Assembly: GCA_035714115.1 (NCBI GenBank)
Contig: DASTMO010000089.1
Span: 1 to 64,000, forward strand
Source of the DNA: CAMAVH01 sp035714115
GTDB taxonomy: Bacteria > Pseudomonadota > Alphaproteobacteria > SMXQ01
DNA: 64,000 nt
Direction: 5' to 3'
In this document: positions 43,310 through 52,715 of the stretch, one piece after another
How positions within the stretch are numbered: the first letter of the stretch is position 1
Layout of the letters: the number at the start of each line of letters is the position of its first letter
Program-made: the position numbers and the translations under genes
Notes under the pieces: model-generated
The model's database searches: none
Told to the model about the DNA's origin: nothing
What the model saw: the letters and a program-made list of their open reading frames with translations, nothing else

Positions 43310-44419
43310 ATGCTTGACCGCCTCGCCGTCCTTCGTCCCACCTTTCTAGGTGCCGCCGCCGCGATCTGCCTCTCGGCCGTCGCGGCCCCCGCGTTCGCTG
43401 CCGATCCGTTCGACAAGCTCGTCGCCATGTCGAAAGCCGAGATGGAGAAATCCGGCGGCAAGATCGCCATGTCGCTCGATTGGCCCGAACCCGACACCAA
43501 GCAGGTGTTCCCCGCCTTCATGAAGGAGTTCCCCTTCGTGAAGACGATCACTTACAAGCGCGAGACCGGCATCGGCCCGTTCGGCCGCTTCCTGCTGCAA
43601 TATAAGCAGGGCGAGAATCCGCCCTACGACATCATGCATATCGCCGGCGAATTCCAGCAGCAGTACTGGGATGCCGGCGCGCTGGTGAAGCCGCTGTTCG
43701 ATTACCGCGAGCTGAGCAAGTCGCTGCCCGAGAGCTGGCCGCGCATCGCCGAAGAATCCTATGACCCGAAAGGCAATTTCCTCGCGACTGTCGCTTTGGT
43801 GCGCGGCAACGTTTGGAACACCAAGCTGGTGCCCAAGGGCAAGGAGCCGCTCACTTGGGCGTCCTGCCTCGATCCGATGTGGAAGGGCAAGGTCGTGGTC
43901 GACGCGCGCAACAAGCTGCACGCCCTGCAATACGATCCGGACCAGCGCGCGCGCCATTCGGCCTGGCTCGACGGCCTGATGAAGAACGACGTCGTCGTGA
44001 TCGACGGCCAGGGGCCGATCCTGCAGAAGGTCGCATCGGGCGAATACCCCATCGCCTGCGGCATCAACTACCATTCGGCGCAGCGCCTGATCGACACGGG
44101 CGTGCGCACCCTGCAGTTCAGCGTCGCCGACGTGATCCCGCTCGAGATCGGCACGCGCATGTACATCAACAAATGGTCGACCATGCCGGCGACGACGCAG
44201 CTCTTCGCCACCTGGCTCGCCACGGCTGGCCAGGAAGTGCTGGATAAAGCCGCCTATCGCGGCTTCCCGTCCAACCCGAAGAACCGCAATTACGAGGCGG
44301 CCAAGGGTAAGCATACCTCGGTCTGCGATGCCGACTGCGTCGCCAAGTGGGACGGCTTCAACCAGGAATATCAGACGAAGCTGAACATTCCGGCCCTGCC
44401 GCCCGAGGGCGGCAACTAA
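43310..44419 (+). CDS. ABC importer substrate-binding protein, family 1, second copy
   Basis: 369 residues from the ATG at 43310 (CTGGAGA upstream). The signal peptide is LRPTFLGAAAAICLSAVAAPAFA. The mature part is a type 2 binding protein: KIAMSLDWPEPDTKQVFPAFMKEFPFVKTI, the ligand loop PPYDIMHIAGEFQQQYWDAGA, and NKWSTMPATTQLFATWLAT near the end. It differs clearly from the binding protein at 33672. The matching permease is at 45367, beyond a reverse-strand hydrolase gene whose stop is six bases away. Confidence 0.88.
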   Translation: MLDRLAVLRPTFLGAAAAICLSAVAAPAFAADPFDKLVAMSKAEMEKSGGKIAMSLDWPEPDTKQVFPAFMKEFPFVKTITYKRETGIGPFGRFLLQYKQGENPPYDIMHIAGEFQQQYWDAGALVKPLFDYRELSKSLPESWPRIAEESYDPKGNFLATVALVRGNVWNTKLVPKGKEPLTWASCLDPMWKGKVVVDARNKLHALQYDPDQRARHSAWLDGLMKNDVVVIDGQGPILQKVASGEYPIACGINYHSAQRLIDTGVRTLQFSVADVIPLEIGTRMYINKWSTMPATTQLFATWLATAGQEVLDKAAYRGFPSNPKNRNYEAAKGKHTSVCDADCVAKWDGFNQEYQTKLNIPALPPEGGN

Positions 44420-44425
44420 GTTTGA

Positions 44426-45262
44426 TCACAGCGGGCGGGTGAGAAAGCCGGTGACGAGATTGTTGAAGCGTTCGGCCTGATCCCAGTGGACCCAGTGCGC
44501 GCAGTGATTGAAGACATGCAGCTCGGCCTTCGGCAGCGCCTCGAACAAGAGGACCGCGCGCTCGAGGGCCGCGCCATGATCGTTGGCGCCCCACAGGATC
44601 AGCGTCTCCATCGTCAGCTTCGCCAGATCCGGCACCATCGACTTGGCGGGCGCGGCCTTGAGGCGCGCCTGCGCCGCGTCGTGGCGCCAGCCGGCGCTCA
44701 TCTCGTAGCGCTCGCGGATCACCTCTTCGGTCGCCATCTCCTGGCGCAGGAAGGTGTTCTTGGTGAGGGCGCGCATGTTCTCCAGGCTCGGCTGATAGGC
44801 GCGCAAGTCGGCGTTATGGGCGTCGGACTTGGCCTGCGCCGCGCCGGAGCCCTTCGGCGCCAGCGTGCTGGACGAGATCAGCACCAGTCTGCCCGCTCGC
44901 GGATTCTCCAGCGCGATGCGCGCGGCGATGTAGGCGCCCATCGAATTGCCGGCGAGATCGAAGCTGGCCGCGCCGATGGCTTTGACGAAAGCGATGGCAT
45001 GGGCGACGCGAAACTCCATCGAATGGTCGCTCGGCACGGCGCTGTCGCCGAAGCCCGGCTGATCGAAGGCGTAGACTTTGAAGCCGGCGTCGGCCAGAGC
45101 GTCGATGTTGTGCTTCCAATTGAGATTGGCGCAGGTGCCGGGCGAGCCGCCGTGCAGCATGAAGATCGGGCGCCCACTTCCTGCCGTGAGATAGAAGGTC
45201 TTGATGCCGAGGACGTCGATGAAGTTGCGTTCGATTGCGCTATTCGGATTTTGGTTGGCCAC
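44426..45262 (-). CDS. Alpha/beta hydrolase, meta-cleavage-product-hydrolase-like
   Basis: 278 residues beginning with GTG at 45262 after AGGGAGA. The nucleophile elbow is GNSMGAYIA, the oxyanion region FMLHGGSPGT, the strand FDQPGFGDS, the acid region LILWGANDHGA and the catalytic His is in FNHCAHWVHWDQAERFN. The pattern fits C-C bond hydrolases of aromatic meta-cleavage pathways (BphD/MhpC-like), and the neighbouring Rieske oxygenase, VOC and FAH genes support this. It lies between the two genes of the second importer but on the opposite strand. Confidence 0.85.
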   Translation of the reverse strand: MANQNPNSAIERNFIDVLGIKTFYLTAGSGRPIFMLHGGSPGTCANLNWKHNIDALADAGFKVYAFDQPGFGDSAVPSDHSMEFRVAHAIAFVKAIGAASFDLAGNSMGAYIAARIALENPRAGRLVLISSSTLAPKGSGAAQAKSDAHNADLRAYQPSLENMRALTKNTFLRQEMATEEVIRERYEMSAGWRHDAAQARLKAAPAKSMVPDLAKLTMETLILWGANDHGAALERAVLLFEALPKAELHVFNHCAHWVHWDQAERFNNLVTGFLTRPL

Positions 45263-45366
45263 GTCGCGTCTCCCTGTCTGCGCTTAGACATGATGGAAAC
45301 GTCTTTCGCCGCGGGGCGCAAGCGACAGAAACTCATCGCCGGCGATTATTCCGGCATGGTGGCGCG

Positions 45367-47142
45367 ATGAGCCTGTTCGGCACGACGGCGGACGGCGCGT
45401 TTCGCGCACGCGGCTTCGTCGATTGGCGCAGCGCGCTGCAATACGCCATTCCGGCGCTGGGCGCGATCTTCACCGTGCTTTTGGTGCTGGTGCCGTTGGT
45501 CACGCTGGTGGTCTTCAGCTTCAGGCAAGGCACGCCCTGGCAGCCCGGCAACTTTACCTTCCGCAATTACGTCATCGCCTATTCGAACTCGCTGACTTAC
45601 ACGATGTTCGTCAACACGGCGGCTTTGGCGGCGCTCTCCACCGCGCTCTCCACCGTCATCGCGGTGTTCTTCGCCTATTTGACCGAGCGGACGGACATGC
45701 CGTTCCGCAACGTCGCCTGGGGCTTGATGCTGGTGCCCATGGCGATTCCCGGGCTCTTGTTCGCCATGTCCTGGACGTTCCTGCTGTCGCCCAACATCGG
45801 CCTGTTCAACGTCATGATCCGCGACGTCCTCTCGCTGTTCATGGATCCCGGCACGCGCGGCCCATTCAACGTTTATAGTCTCGGCGGCATGGTGGTGCTC
45901 GAAGGCCTGCGCGGCGTCACCACCACATTTTTGATCATGGTCGGCGCCTTCCGCGCCATGGACCCGAACCTGGAAGAGGCGGCGCGCACCGCCGGCGCCA
46001 ACGGTCGCGTCACCTTCTTCCGCGTCTTCCTGCCGTTGCTGCTGCCGGCGATCCTGGCGGCGAGCATGTATGGCTTCATGACGCATCTTGAATCGTTGGA
46101 GATCCCGCTCGTCATCGGCCTGCCGGCGAAAATCTATGTCTTCCCGTCCTACATCTATTTCACCACGCAGCTTGCGTCGCCGCCGCAGTTCGGCCTCTCG
46201 GCTTCGCTCGGCGCCAGCTTCATGCTGGTGAGCATCCTTTTGGTGTTCTGGTATCGCCGGCTTGTCGGCAAGGCCGGCAAATACACGACCATCACCGGCA
46301 AGGGCTATCGCCCGCGCCTAGCCAAGCTCGGGCGCTGGCGCTATCTCTGCTTCAGCATCTTCCTGATCTATTTCGTGCTGGTGATCGGCGCGCCGGTCTT
46401 CGTGCTGGCCTGGAGCTCCTTCCTGCCGATCTACATGAATCCGTCATGGGAGCTGCTGCCCGACCTGACCTTCATGCATTACCGCGCCATCTTCAACGAA
46501 AGCGGCATCGGCGCGGCGACCTGGAACACCATCTTCGTGGGCATCGTCGCCGCCACGCTGACCATGGTGCTGTCCTTGCTCTGCGCCTGGCTGATCAGCC
46601 GCCGCCAAGCCAGCGGCAAGGCCATCCTCGACGTGGTGACGTTCCTGCCGCACAGCCTGCCCGGCGTCATCGTCGGCATCGCCTTGATGTTCGTCTTCAT
46701 TCAGCCGCCGCTCAGTTCGCTTGGCCTGTTCGGCAGCACCTGGCTGATCGCCATCGGCCTGACCATCGGCTACATCGCCTTCGGCAGCCGCACCATGATC
46801 GGCGCCTTCGCCCAGCTTCATACGGAGATGGAAGAGGCGGGCCGCACCTCGGGGGCGCGCTGGGGCGTGATCATCCGCCGCATCGTGCTGCCGCTGCTGC
46901 TGCCGTCCTTCATTTCCGGCTGGATCTGGGTGGCGTCGCACAGCCTGCGCAACTTCTCGGTGCCGCTGATGCTATCCACGCGCGACAGCCAGGTGCTCTC
47001 GGTGATCATGTGGCACAGCTGGGCGGACGGCTATCCCGGCCAGACGGCGGCGCTCGGCATGCTGCTGATCATCGGCCTCGCGGTGCTGACCATCGGCGGG
47101 CGCATGTTGATGAGCCGTTTCAGCCGCCAGCAAGAGACCTGA
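45367..47142 (+). CDS. ABC importer permease, fused two-domain, second copy
   Basis: 591 residues from the ATG at 45367. About 12 membrane helices lie in two halves, each with an EAA loop: LEEAARTAGANGRVTFFRV and MEEAGRTSGARWGVIIRRI, each followed by LPLLLP. It is a paralogue of the permease at 34855, with the same layout and the shared segment KYTTITGKGYRPRLAKLGRWR. No ATPase follows: the next gene is a convergent LysR regulator three bases away. It therefore probably uses the ATPase at 36636. Confidence 0.93.
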   Translation: MSLFGTTADGAFRARGFVDWRSALQYAIPALGAIFTVLLVLVPLVTLVVFSFRQGTPWQPGNFTFRNYVIAYSNSLTYTMFVNTAALAALSTALSTVIAVFFAYLTERTDMPFRNVAWGLMLVPMAIPGLLFAMSWTFLLSPNIGLFNVMIRDVLSLFMDPGTRGPFNVYSLGGMVVLEGLRGVTTTFLIMVGAFRAMDPNLEEAARTAGANGRVTFFRVFLPLLLPAILAASMYGFMTHLESLEIPLVIGLPAKIYVFPSYIYFTTQLASPPQFGLSASLGASFMLVSILLVFWYRRLVGKAGKYTTITGKGYRPRLAKLGRWRYLCFSIFLIYFVLVIGAPVFVLAWSSFLPIYMNPSWELLPDLTFMHYRAIFNESGIGAATWNTIFVGIVAATLTMVLSLLCAWLISRRQASGKAILDVVTFLPHSLPGVIVGIALMFVFIQPPLSSLGLFGSTWLIAIGLTIGYIAFGSRTMIGAFAQLHTEMEEAGRTSGARWGVIIRRIVLPLLLPSFISGWIWVASHSLRNFSVPLMLSTRDSQVLSVIMWHSWADGYPGQTAALGMLLIIGLAVLTIGGRMLMSRFSRQQET

Positions 47143-47145
47143 AGA

Positions 47146-48162
47146 TCAAGCCTTGCGCTTGAGCGGTGTCTCGCTAGTGCCGACCGGCTGCATCTTCGCC
47201 GCCTCGCCGACGATCCATTCGCGGAACTTGCTGACCTTCGGCGTCTGCCATTGGCTTTCGCGGCAGAGCAGGTAATAGGAGCCGGCGGCGACGCTGGCGT
47301 TCTCGAAGGGCAGCACGAGCATGCCGGCGTCGAGCTCGCTCTCGACCAGGATGCGCGGCACGATGGCGACGCCCTTGCCCTCGACGGCGGCCTGCACCGT
47401 CATGAAGAAATGGCCGTAAGCGGCGGTCGCCTTCGGCTCGATTTCGCCCGTCCCCATCATGCGGAACCAATAGGTCCAGGCCTTGTCGCGCGAAGCGGTG
47501 GAAAGCAACGTGTGATGCTTGAGATCGGCAGGGTCGTGAAGCGGCGCCCCCGATGCGGCGTTGCCGTCGCGCAAGGCGGGCGCGCAGACGACGATCAACT
47601 CGTCGGGCAGCAGCGGCACGGCGCGCACGTCCGACCAATCATTGGTCATCACTAGATCGATCGGCGAGGGGACGCGGCCTTCCGGTCCGGGCAGGCCGGG
47701 GCCGACGCGGATGGCGATGTCGTTGTCTTCCAGGCGGAAGTCGGCCGGCTTGATCGAGGTGACCATGCGCACCTCGATCGACGGATGCGCGGCGGTGAAC
47801 TGGGGCAGGCGCGGGATCAGCCAGCGCATGGCGAAGGTCGGCAGCACGTTGGCGTTCAGCGTCACCGTGCGCCGGCCGTCGAGGATCGCTTCCGTGGCGC
47901 GATAGAGCTGCTCGAAGGCGTGATGGACGTGGGTCAGATATTGCTGGCCGTCGTCGGTCAGCTCGAGGGCGCGCGGCAGCCGGCGGAACAGGATGACGCC
48001 GAGGTAATCCTCCAACGTCTTGATCTGGCGGCTGATGGCGCCCTGAGTGACGTTCAATTCCGTCGCCGCATGACTGAAACTCATGTGCCGTGCCGCCGCT
48101 TCGAAGGCGCGGAGCGAGCTCAAAGGGGGCAAACGGCGGCGAATGGACGAGGGCGACGGCAC
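47146..48162 (-). CDS. LysR-type transcriptional regulator (GcvA-like)
   Basis: 338 residues from a GTG at 48162. The N-terminal winged helix is LSSLRAFEAAARHMSFSHAATELNVTQGAISRQIKTLEDYLGV (about 14-57), followed by the linker helix and an effector domain with the GcvA-branch pattern (LPTFAMRWLIPRLPQFTAAHPSIEVRMVTS). It is divergent from a VOC gene (135-base gap) and convergent with the second permease, so it may control the catabolic island. The effector is unknown. Confidence 0.92.
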   Translation of the reverse strand: MPSPSSIRRRLPPLSSLRAFEAAARHMSFSHAATELNVTQGAISRQIKTLEDYLGVILFRRLPRALELTDDGQQYLTHVHHAFEQLYRATEAILDGRRTVTLNANVLPTFAMRWLIPRLPQFTAAHPSIEVRMVTSIKPADFRLEDNDIAIRVGPGLPGPEGRVPSPIDLVMTNDWSDVRAVPLLPDELIVVCAPALRDGNAASGAPLHDPADLKHHTLLSTASRDKAWTYWFRMMGTGEIEPKATAAYGHFFMTVQAAVEGKGVAIVPRILVESELDAGMLVLPFENASVAAGSYYLLCRESQWQTPKVSKFREWIVGEAAKMQPVGTSETPLKRKA

Positions 48163-48297
48163 TAGAGCTATCCTATAGGGGCCGATACTTCCCCATTTTA
48201 CCTATGCGCTGAGCTCATGCCGAATCATTATTTTCGGGACCGTGCGGCTCCGCACAGCCGTCGGGGTAAGCTGAAGCGCCTTTATCGGAGAATCACC

Positions 48298-48720
48298 ATG
48301 AGCCTGCGCCCTTTCCATATCGCCTTCCCCGTCGACGATCTTGCTGCCGCGCGCAAATTTTACGGTGGCGTCATGCGCTGCCCGGAGGGCCGCAGCTCCG
48401 CGCAATGGATCGATTTCGACCTGTTCGGCCATCAGATCGTGGCGCATCTCGATCCGGCCAAGAAGGCCGGTGAGAAGATTCACAACCCGGTCGATGGCCA
48501 CGACGTGCCGGTGCCGCATTTCGGCGTCGTCCTGGAGATGAAAGATTGGGAAGCCTTGGCCGAGCGTCTGCGCGCCGGCGGTATCAAATTCGTCATCGAG
48601 CCGACGATCCGCTTCAAGGGTCAGGTCGGCGAGCAGGCGACGATGTTCTTCCTCGATCCGGCTGGCAACGCGCTCGAATTCAAAGCCTTTGCCGATCTGT
48701 CGCAGCTCTTCGCGAAGTGA
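48298..48720 (+). CDS. VOC-family protein (predicted extradiol-type dioxygenase, COG3565-like)
   Basis: 140 residues from the ATG at 48298, with TCGGAG upstream. It is one VOC unit with candidate metal ligands: His near the N terminus (RPFHIAFPVDD), His in VPHFGVVLEM and Glu in NALEFKAF. The layout FYGGVMRCPEGRSSAQWIDFDLFGHQIVAH is characteristic of the small family annotated as a predicted dioxygenase of the extradiol group. It is divergent from the LysR gene and could be its target. Confidence 0.82.
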   Translation: MSLRPFHIAFPVDDLAAARKFYGGVMRCPEGRSSAQWIDFDLFGHQIVAHLDPAKKAGEKIHNPVDGHDVPVPHFGVVLEMKDWEALAERLRAGGIKFVIEPTIRFKGQVGEQATMFFLDPAGNALEFKAFADLSQLFAK

Positions 48721-48874
48721 GTCGTTAAGCGTTACTTCGCGGAAACATACGCACTGCGCACGCGAAGAGTTTTCGCATCCTATCCGAACGAGTGGAACCC
48801 GCCGAAAAAGCGTTCGTTAAGATCGACGAATGAGCGCCGCCTGATCCGGGCTTGCCGCTCAGAGAGGTGCGTCG

Positions 48875-49630
48875 ATGTCAGAGTCGTCTTCTGCCGCGCG
48901 CGGCATTCGCCGTCGCAATCTCCTCGCTTCCACCGCAGCCGCCTTTTTCGTCATCGGCGCCGACGCCGCGCTGGCGCGCACCATTAAGGGCGGATTGCCC
49001 TGGGCGCCCGACAGCGTCGTGCCGCCGCGTCCGGTTTCTCCTATCGGCTGGCATTTCTTCACCGATCTGGAAGGCGCCGCCGTCGATGCGATCTGCGATC
49101 GCCTGATCCCGCCCGACGACGGCAAGCCGGGCGGCAAGCAGGCCGGTTGCGCGATCTTTATCGACCGTCAGCTCAGCGGCTCTTACGGCGCGGCCGAGCG
49201 CTTCTACATGCGTCCGCCTTTCGCGCAAGGCCAGGCGACGCAGGGCACGCAATCGCAATATTCGCCGGCCGAACAATATCGCCGCGGCCTTGCCGCGCTC
49301 GACCGCTATTGCCGTGACACTCTCGGCGGCAAGGGCTTCGTCGAATTGCCGGCCGTGGAGCAGGACAAGCTGCTGGCGGCGATGGAGAAGGGCGAGGCGC
49401 AGTTCACCAGCATTTCTTCGCGCGAATTCTTCGAACTGCTGCTGCAGAACGCCATGGAAGGGTTCTTCGCCGATCCGATCTATGGCGGCAATCGCGACAT
49501 GGCCGGCTGGAAACTGATCGGCTTTCCGGGCGCGCGTTACGATTATCGCGAGTTCGTCGGCCAGCATAACAAGCCCTTCCCGTTGCCGCCGGTCGCCCTG
49601 CAAGGCCGACCGGAATGGACGCCGCGCTGA
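48875..49630 (+). CDS. Gluconate 2-dehydrogenase small subunit (subunit 3 family), Tat-exported
   Basis: 251 residues. The twin-arginine signal is GIRRRNLLASTAAAFFVIGADAALA. The mature protein has DLEGAAVDAICDRLIPPDDGKPGGKQAGC, the conserved start of subunit 3, and the end SREFFELLLQNAMEGFFADPIYGGN followed by GWKLIGFPGARYDY. This subunit is needed for export of the flavoprotein partner, which has no signal of its own and leaves the cell as a complex. It is the first of three co-directional genes. Confidence 0.93.
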   Translation: MSESSSAARGIRRRNLLASTAAAFFVIGADAALARTIKGGLPWAPDSVVPPRPVSPIGWHFFTDLEGAAVDAICDRLIPPDDGKPGGKQAGCAIFIDRQLSGSYGAAERFYMRPPFAQGQATQGTQSQYSPAEQYRRGLAALDRYCRDTLGGKGFVELPAVEQDKLLAAMEKGEAQFTSISSREFFELLLQNAMEGFFADPIYGGNRDMAGWKLIGFPGARYDYREFVGQHNKPFPLPPVALQGRPEWTPR

Positions 49631-49695
49631 TGACCCACGGCTGAGGCGTCCCATTAACAGCGCCATCGTTTCGGCGCGCGCGTAGGAGAGACGAC

Positions 49696-51465
49696 ATGGC
49701 GCGAAAGTTGCCCGCCAAAGACGTGGTCATCATCGGCCTCGGCTGGACCGGATCGTTATTGGCGGAAGAATTGACCGCCGCCGGCCTCGACGTCGTCGCC
49801 ATCGAGCGCGGTCCTTGGCGCGACACCTCCACCGATTATCCGACGACGATCGATCAGGACGAGCTGCGGTTCGGCATCCGCCTCGATCTCTTCCTGCGTC
49901 CGGCGCAGGAGACCTTCACCTTCCGCAACAATCTCAGCCAGACGGCCTTGCCGATCCGCCAGTTCGGCTCCTTCCTGCCGGGCAACGGCGTGGGCGGCGC
50001 CGGCGTGCATTGGAACGGCCAGACCTGGCGCTTCGCCGCTACCGACTACAAGCTCAAGAGCCATCTGACGGAGCGGTACGGCGCGAAGTTCCTCCCCGAA
50101 GACATGACCATCGAGGATTGGGGCGTCAGCTACGAAGAGCTCGAGCCCTTCTTCGATCGCTTCGAACATATCGCCGGCGTGTCGGGCAAGGCCGGCAACA
50201 TTCAGGGTCGCAAGATCGACGGCGGTAACATCTTCGAAGATCCGCGCCAGCGCGACTACCCGCTACCGCCGCTCGACCCGAGCTACGCCATGACGTTGTT
50301 TGACGCGGCGGCCAAGGGCATGGGCTATCACCCGTTCCCGCGACCCGGCGCGAACGCCTCGCGGCCTTATACGAACCCGCTCGGCGTCACGATGGGCCCA
50401 TGCACCTATTGCGGCTTTTGCGAGCGCTTCGGCTGCGGCAATTATTCCAAAGGCACGCCCCAGACCAACGTGCTGCCGGTGCTGATGCGGCGCAAGAACT
50501 TCGAGGTCCGCACGCTCTGCGAAGTGCTGCATATCAACAAGGATCCGGCAGGCGGTCGCGCCTCGGGCGTCACCTATGTCGACGCTCATGGCGAGGAATA
50601 CGAGCAGCCGGCGGATATCGTGCTGGTCTGCGCCTATGGCTTGCACAATGTGCGCCTGCTGCTGCTCTCCGGCATCGGCCAGCCCTACGATCCGGCGACA
50701 GGGCAGGGTGTCGTCGGGCGCAATTACGCTTATCAGTCGGCCTCCGGAGCGCGGTTGTTCTTCGACGATAAACGCTTCAATCCCTTCATCGGCACCGGCG
50801 TGCTCGGCCAGAGCATGGACGATTTCAACGGCGACAATTTCGACCATGGGCCGCATGGGTTCGTCGGCGGCGCCGGCATTTCCTGCGCCAGCACCCACGG
50901 CCGACCGATCGCCACGTCGGCGACGCGCGCGCCCGGCGCGGGGCGCTGGGGCATGAGCTGGAAATCGCAGGTCGCCAGCACCTACCAGAACACCACCGGC
51001 ATCAGCGGCCAGGGCAGCGTCTACAGCTATCGCGACTGCTATCTCGATCTCGATCCAACTTACACCGACCGTTTCGGCCGGCCGCTCATGCGCATGACGT
51101 TCGATTGGCACGACAACGAGCGCAAGATGACGAATTTCATCGCCGAGCGCTGCACCGAGATCGCCAAGGCGATGAATCCGAAATCGGTGCAGACCAACCG
51201 CCTCAGCGAGCATTATTCGGTGGTGCCTTACCAGAGCACGCACAACACCGGCGGCGCGACCATGGGCGATAATCCCAAGACCAGCGTCGTGAACAAGTAC
51301 CTGCAGCATTGGGATGCCCATAACGTCTTCGTCGTCGGCGCTTCCGCCTTCCAGCACAATGCCGGCTACAATCCGACCGGCACGGTCGGCGCTTTGGCAC
51401 TGTGGGCTGCCGACGCGATCAAGAATCGCTATCTGAAGAACCCCGGCCCGCTGGTGCAGGCATGA
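49696..51465 (+). CDS. Gluconate 2-dehydrogenase flavoprotein (GMC oxidoreductase)
   Basis: 589 residues, no signal peptide. The FAD motif is VVIIGLGWTGSLLAEEL with IERGPW. The active-site region STHNTGGATMG and FQHNAGYNPTGTVGALALWAADAI is the GMC end signature with the catalytic His/Asn. A cysteine cluster, CTYCGFCERFGC (about 235-247), matches the Cys-rich segment that binds a 3Fe-4S cluster in related FAD-dependent glucose dehydrogenases. It would oxidise gluconate or a similar sugar acid in the periplasm. TAGGAGAG precedes the ATG. Confidence 0.93.
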   Translation: MARKLPAKDVVIIGLGWTGSLLAEELTAAGLDVVAIERGPWRDTSTDYPTTIDQDELRFGIRLDLFLRPAQETFTFRNNLSQTALPIRQFGSFLPGNGVGGAGVHWNGQTWRFAATDYKLKSHLTERYGAKFLPEDMTIEDWGVSYEELEPFFDRFEHIAGVSGKAGNIQGRKIDGGNIFEDPRQRDYPLPPLDPSYAMTLFDAAAKGMGYHPFPRPGANASRPYTNPLGVTMGPCTYCGFCERFGCGNYSKGTPQTNVLPVLMRRKNFEVRTLCEVLHINKDPAGGRASGVTYVDAHGEEYEQPADIVLVCAYGLHNVRLLLLSGIGQPYDPATGQGVVGRNYAYQSASGARLFFDDKRFNPFIGTGVLGQSMDDFNGDNFDHGPHGFVGGAGISCASTHGRPIATSATRAPGAGRWGMSWKSQVASTYQNTTGISGQGSVYSYRDCYLDLDPTYTDRFGRPLMRMTFDWHDNERKMTNFIAERCTEIAKAMNPKSVQTNRLSEHYSVVPYQSTHNTGGATMGDNPKTSVVNKYLQHWDAHNVFVVGASAFQHNAGYNPTGTVGALALWAADAIKNRYLKNPGPLVQA

Positions 51466-52715
51466 GCGGCCCCGTCATGCACCCCATCATGCGCGGGTTT
51501 ATTCGCACCGCCGTCTTTGCCGCAGGCCTGTCGGCCACGGCGGCGCTGGCCCAGCATCCGCAAGACTACGAGGCCATCGAGCGCGGCCGCGCTCTGGTCA
51601 CCGCCGGCGATTGCGTGGCATGCCACACGCCGATCGGCTCGGACAAGCCGTTCTCCGGCGGGCGCGCCATCGAGACGCCGTTCGGCAATATCCTCTCGCC
51701 CAATATCACGCCTGATCGCGCCACCGGCATCGGCGCCTGGAGCGACGAAGAGTTCGTGCGCGCGATGCAGAAGGGCGTCGGACGCGAAGGCGAGCATCTC
51801 TTCCCGGCCTTTCCTTACACCGCTTATACCAAGGTGACGCGCGACGACCTGTTGGCCATGCGTACCTATCTCAAGACGCTGGAGCCGGTCAGCAACGCGG
51901 TCGAGCCGAACCAGCTGCCTTTCCCGTTCAACATGCGCTTCCTGCAATTCTTCTGGAAGACGCTGTTCTTCACGCCTGGCGAATACAAGCCCGATCCGGA
52001 AAAGACGGCCGAGTGGAATCGCGGCGCTTATTTGGTTGAGGGGCTCGGCCATTGCGCGAGCTGCCACACCGGCAAGAATCTGCTGGGCGGGGATAAGTCG
52101 GCGGCCTTCCAGGGCGGGGCGCTGCAGAACTGGTTCGCGCCGAACCTGACGGCGGACGAACGCGTCGGCATCGGCGCCTGGTCGCAGGACGAGTTGGTCG
52201 AGTATCTCAAGACCGGCCATACGGCGCGCAGCGCCGCCTCCGGCCCGATGAGCGAGGTGGTGGAATTCCAGACCTCGCAGATGTCGGACGGGGATTTGAA
52301 GGCTATGGCGATCTATTTGAAGGACATGGCGGCCGCGCCGAATAAAGCGCCGACGCCGCTATCGCCCGATACCGCGGCGATGAAGGCGGGCGCCGCGCTC
52401 TATATGGACAATTGCCAGGCCTGCCACATGAGCAAGGGCGAGGGCGTGGAAAAGCTGTTCCCGCGGCTGGCCGGCAGCGCTGTCGTGCAGTCGGACGATC
52501 CGGCGACGCTCTTGCGCATGGTGCTGCAAGGCGCGCGTTCGGTCGCCACCGACGCGGCGCCGACGGGTCCGGCGATGCCGGCCTTCGATTGGAAACTGAC
52601 CGACGCTCAGATCGCTGCCGTCATCACTTATGTGCGCAACAGTTGGGGCAATGCGGCCGGCGGCATCGACGCCGGCAGGGTCGCTAAAATGCGCGAGCCG
52701 CTCGCCAAGGAATAG
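51462..52715 (+). CDS. Gluconate 2-dehydrogenase cytochrome c subunit, three haems
   Basis: 417 residues from the ATG at 51462, overlapping the flavoprotein stop (ATGA). The signal peptide is GFIRTAVFAAGLSATAALA. Three CxxCH haem sites are present: CVACH, CASCH and CQACH, spaced about 150 and 130 residues apart, as in alcohol and gluconate dehydrogenase cytochromes. It passes electrons from the flavoprotein to the quinone pool. A 12-bp inverted repeat covers its stop codon. Confidence 0.94.
   Translation: MSGPVMHPIMRGFIRTAVFAAGLSATAALAQHPQDYEAIERGRALVTAGDCVACHTPIGSDKPFSGGRAIETPFGNILSPNITPDRATGIGAWSDEEFVRAMQKGVGREGEHLFPAFPYTAYTKVTRDDLLAMRTYLKTLEPVSNAVEPNQLPFPFNMRFLQFFWKTLFFTPGEYKPDPEKTAEWNRGAYLVEGLGHCASCHTGKNLLGGDKSAAFQGGALQNWFAPNLTADERVGIGAWSQDELVEYLKTGHTARSAASGPMSEVVEFQTSQMSDGDLKAMAIYLKDMAAAPNKAPTPLSPDTAAMKAGAALYMDNCQACHMSKGEGVEKLFPRLAGSAVVQSDDPATLLRMVLQGARSVATDAAPTGPAMPAFDWKLTDAQIAAVITYVRNSWGNAAGGIDAGRVAKMREPLAKE

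Noticed and set aside
45235..45366. N-terminal extension of the second permease
   Set aside because: The extra residues are Arg/His-rich and overlap the promoter side of the divergent hydrolase; the ATG at 45367 gives a normal permease start.
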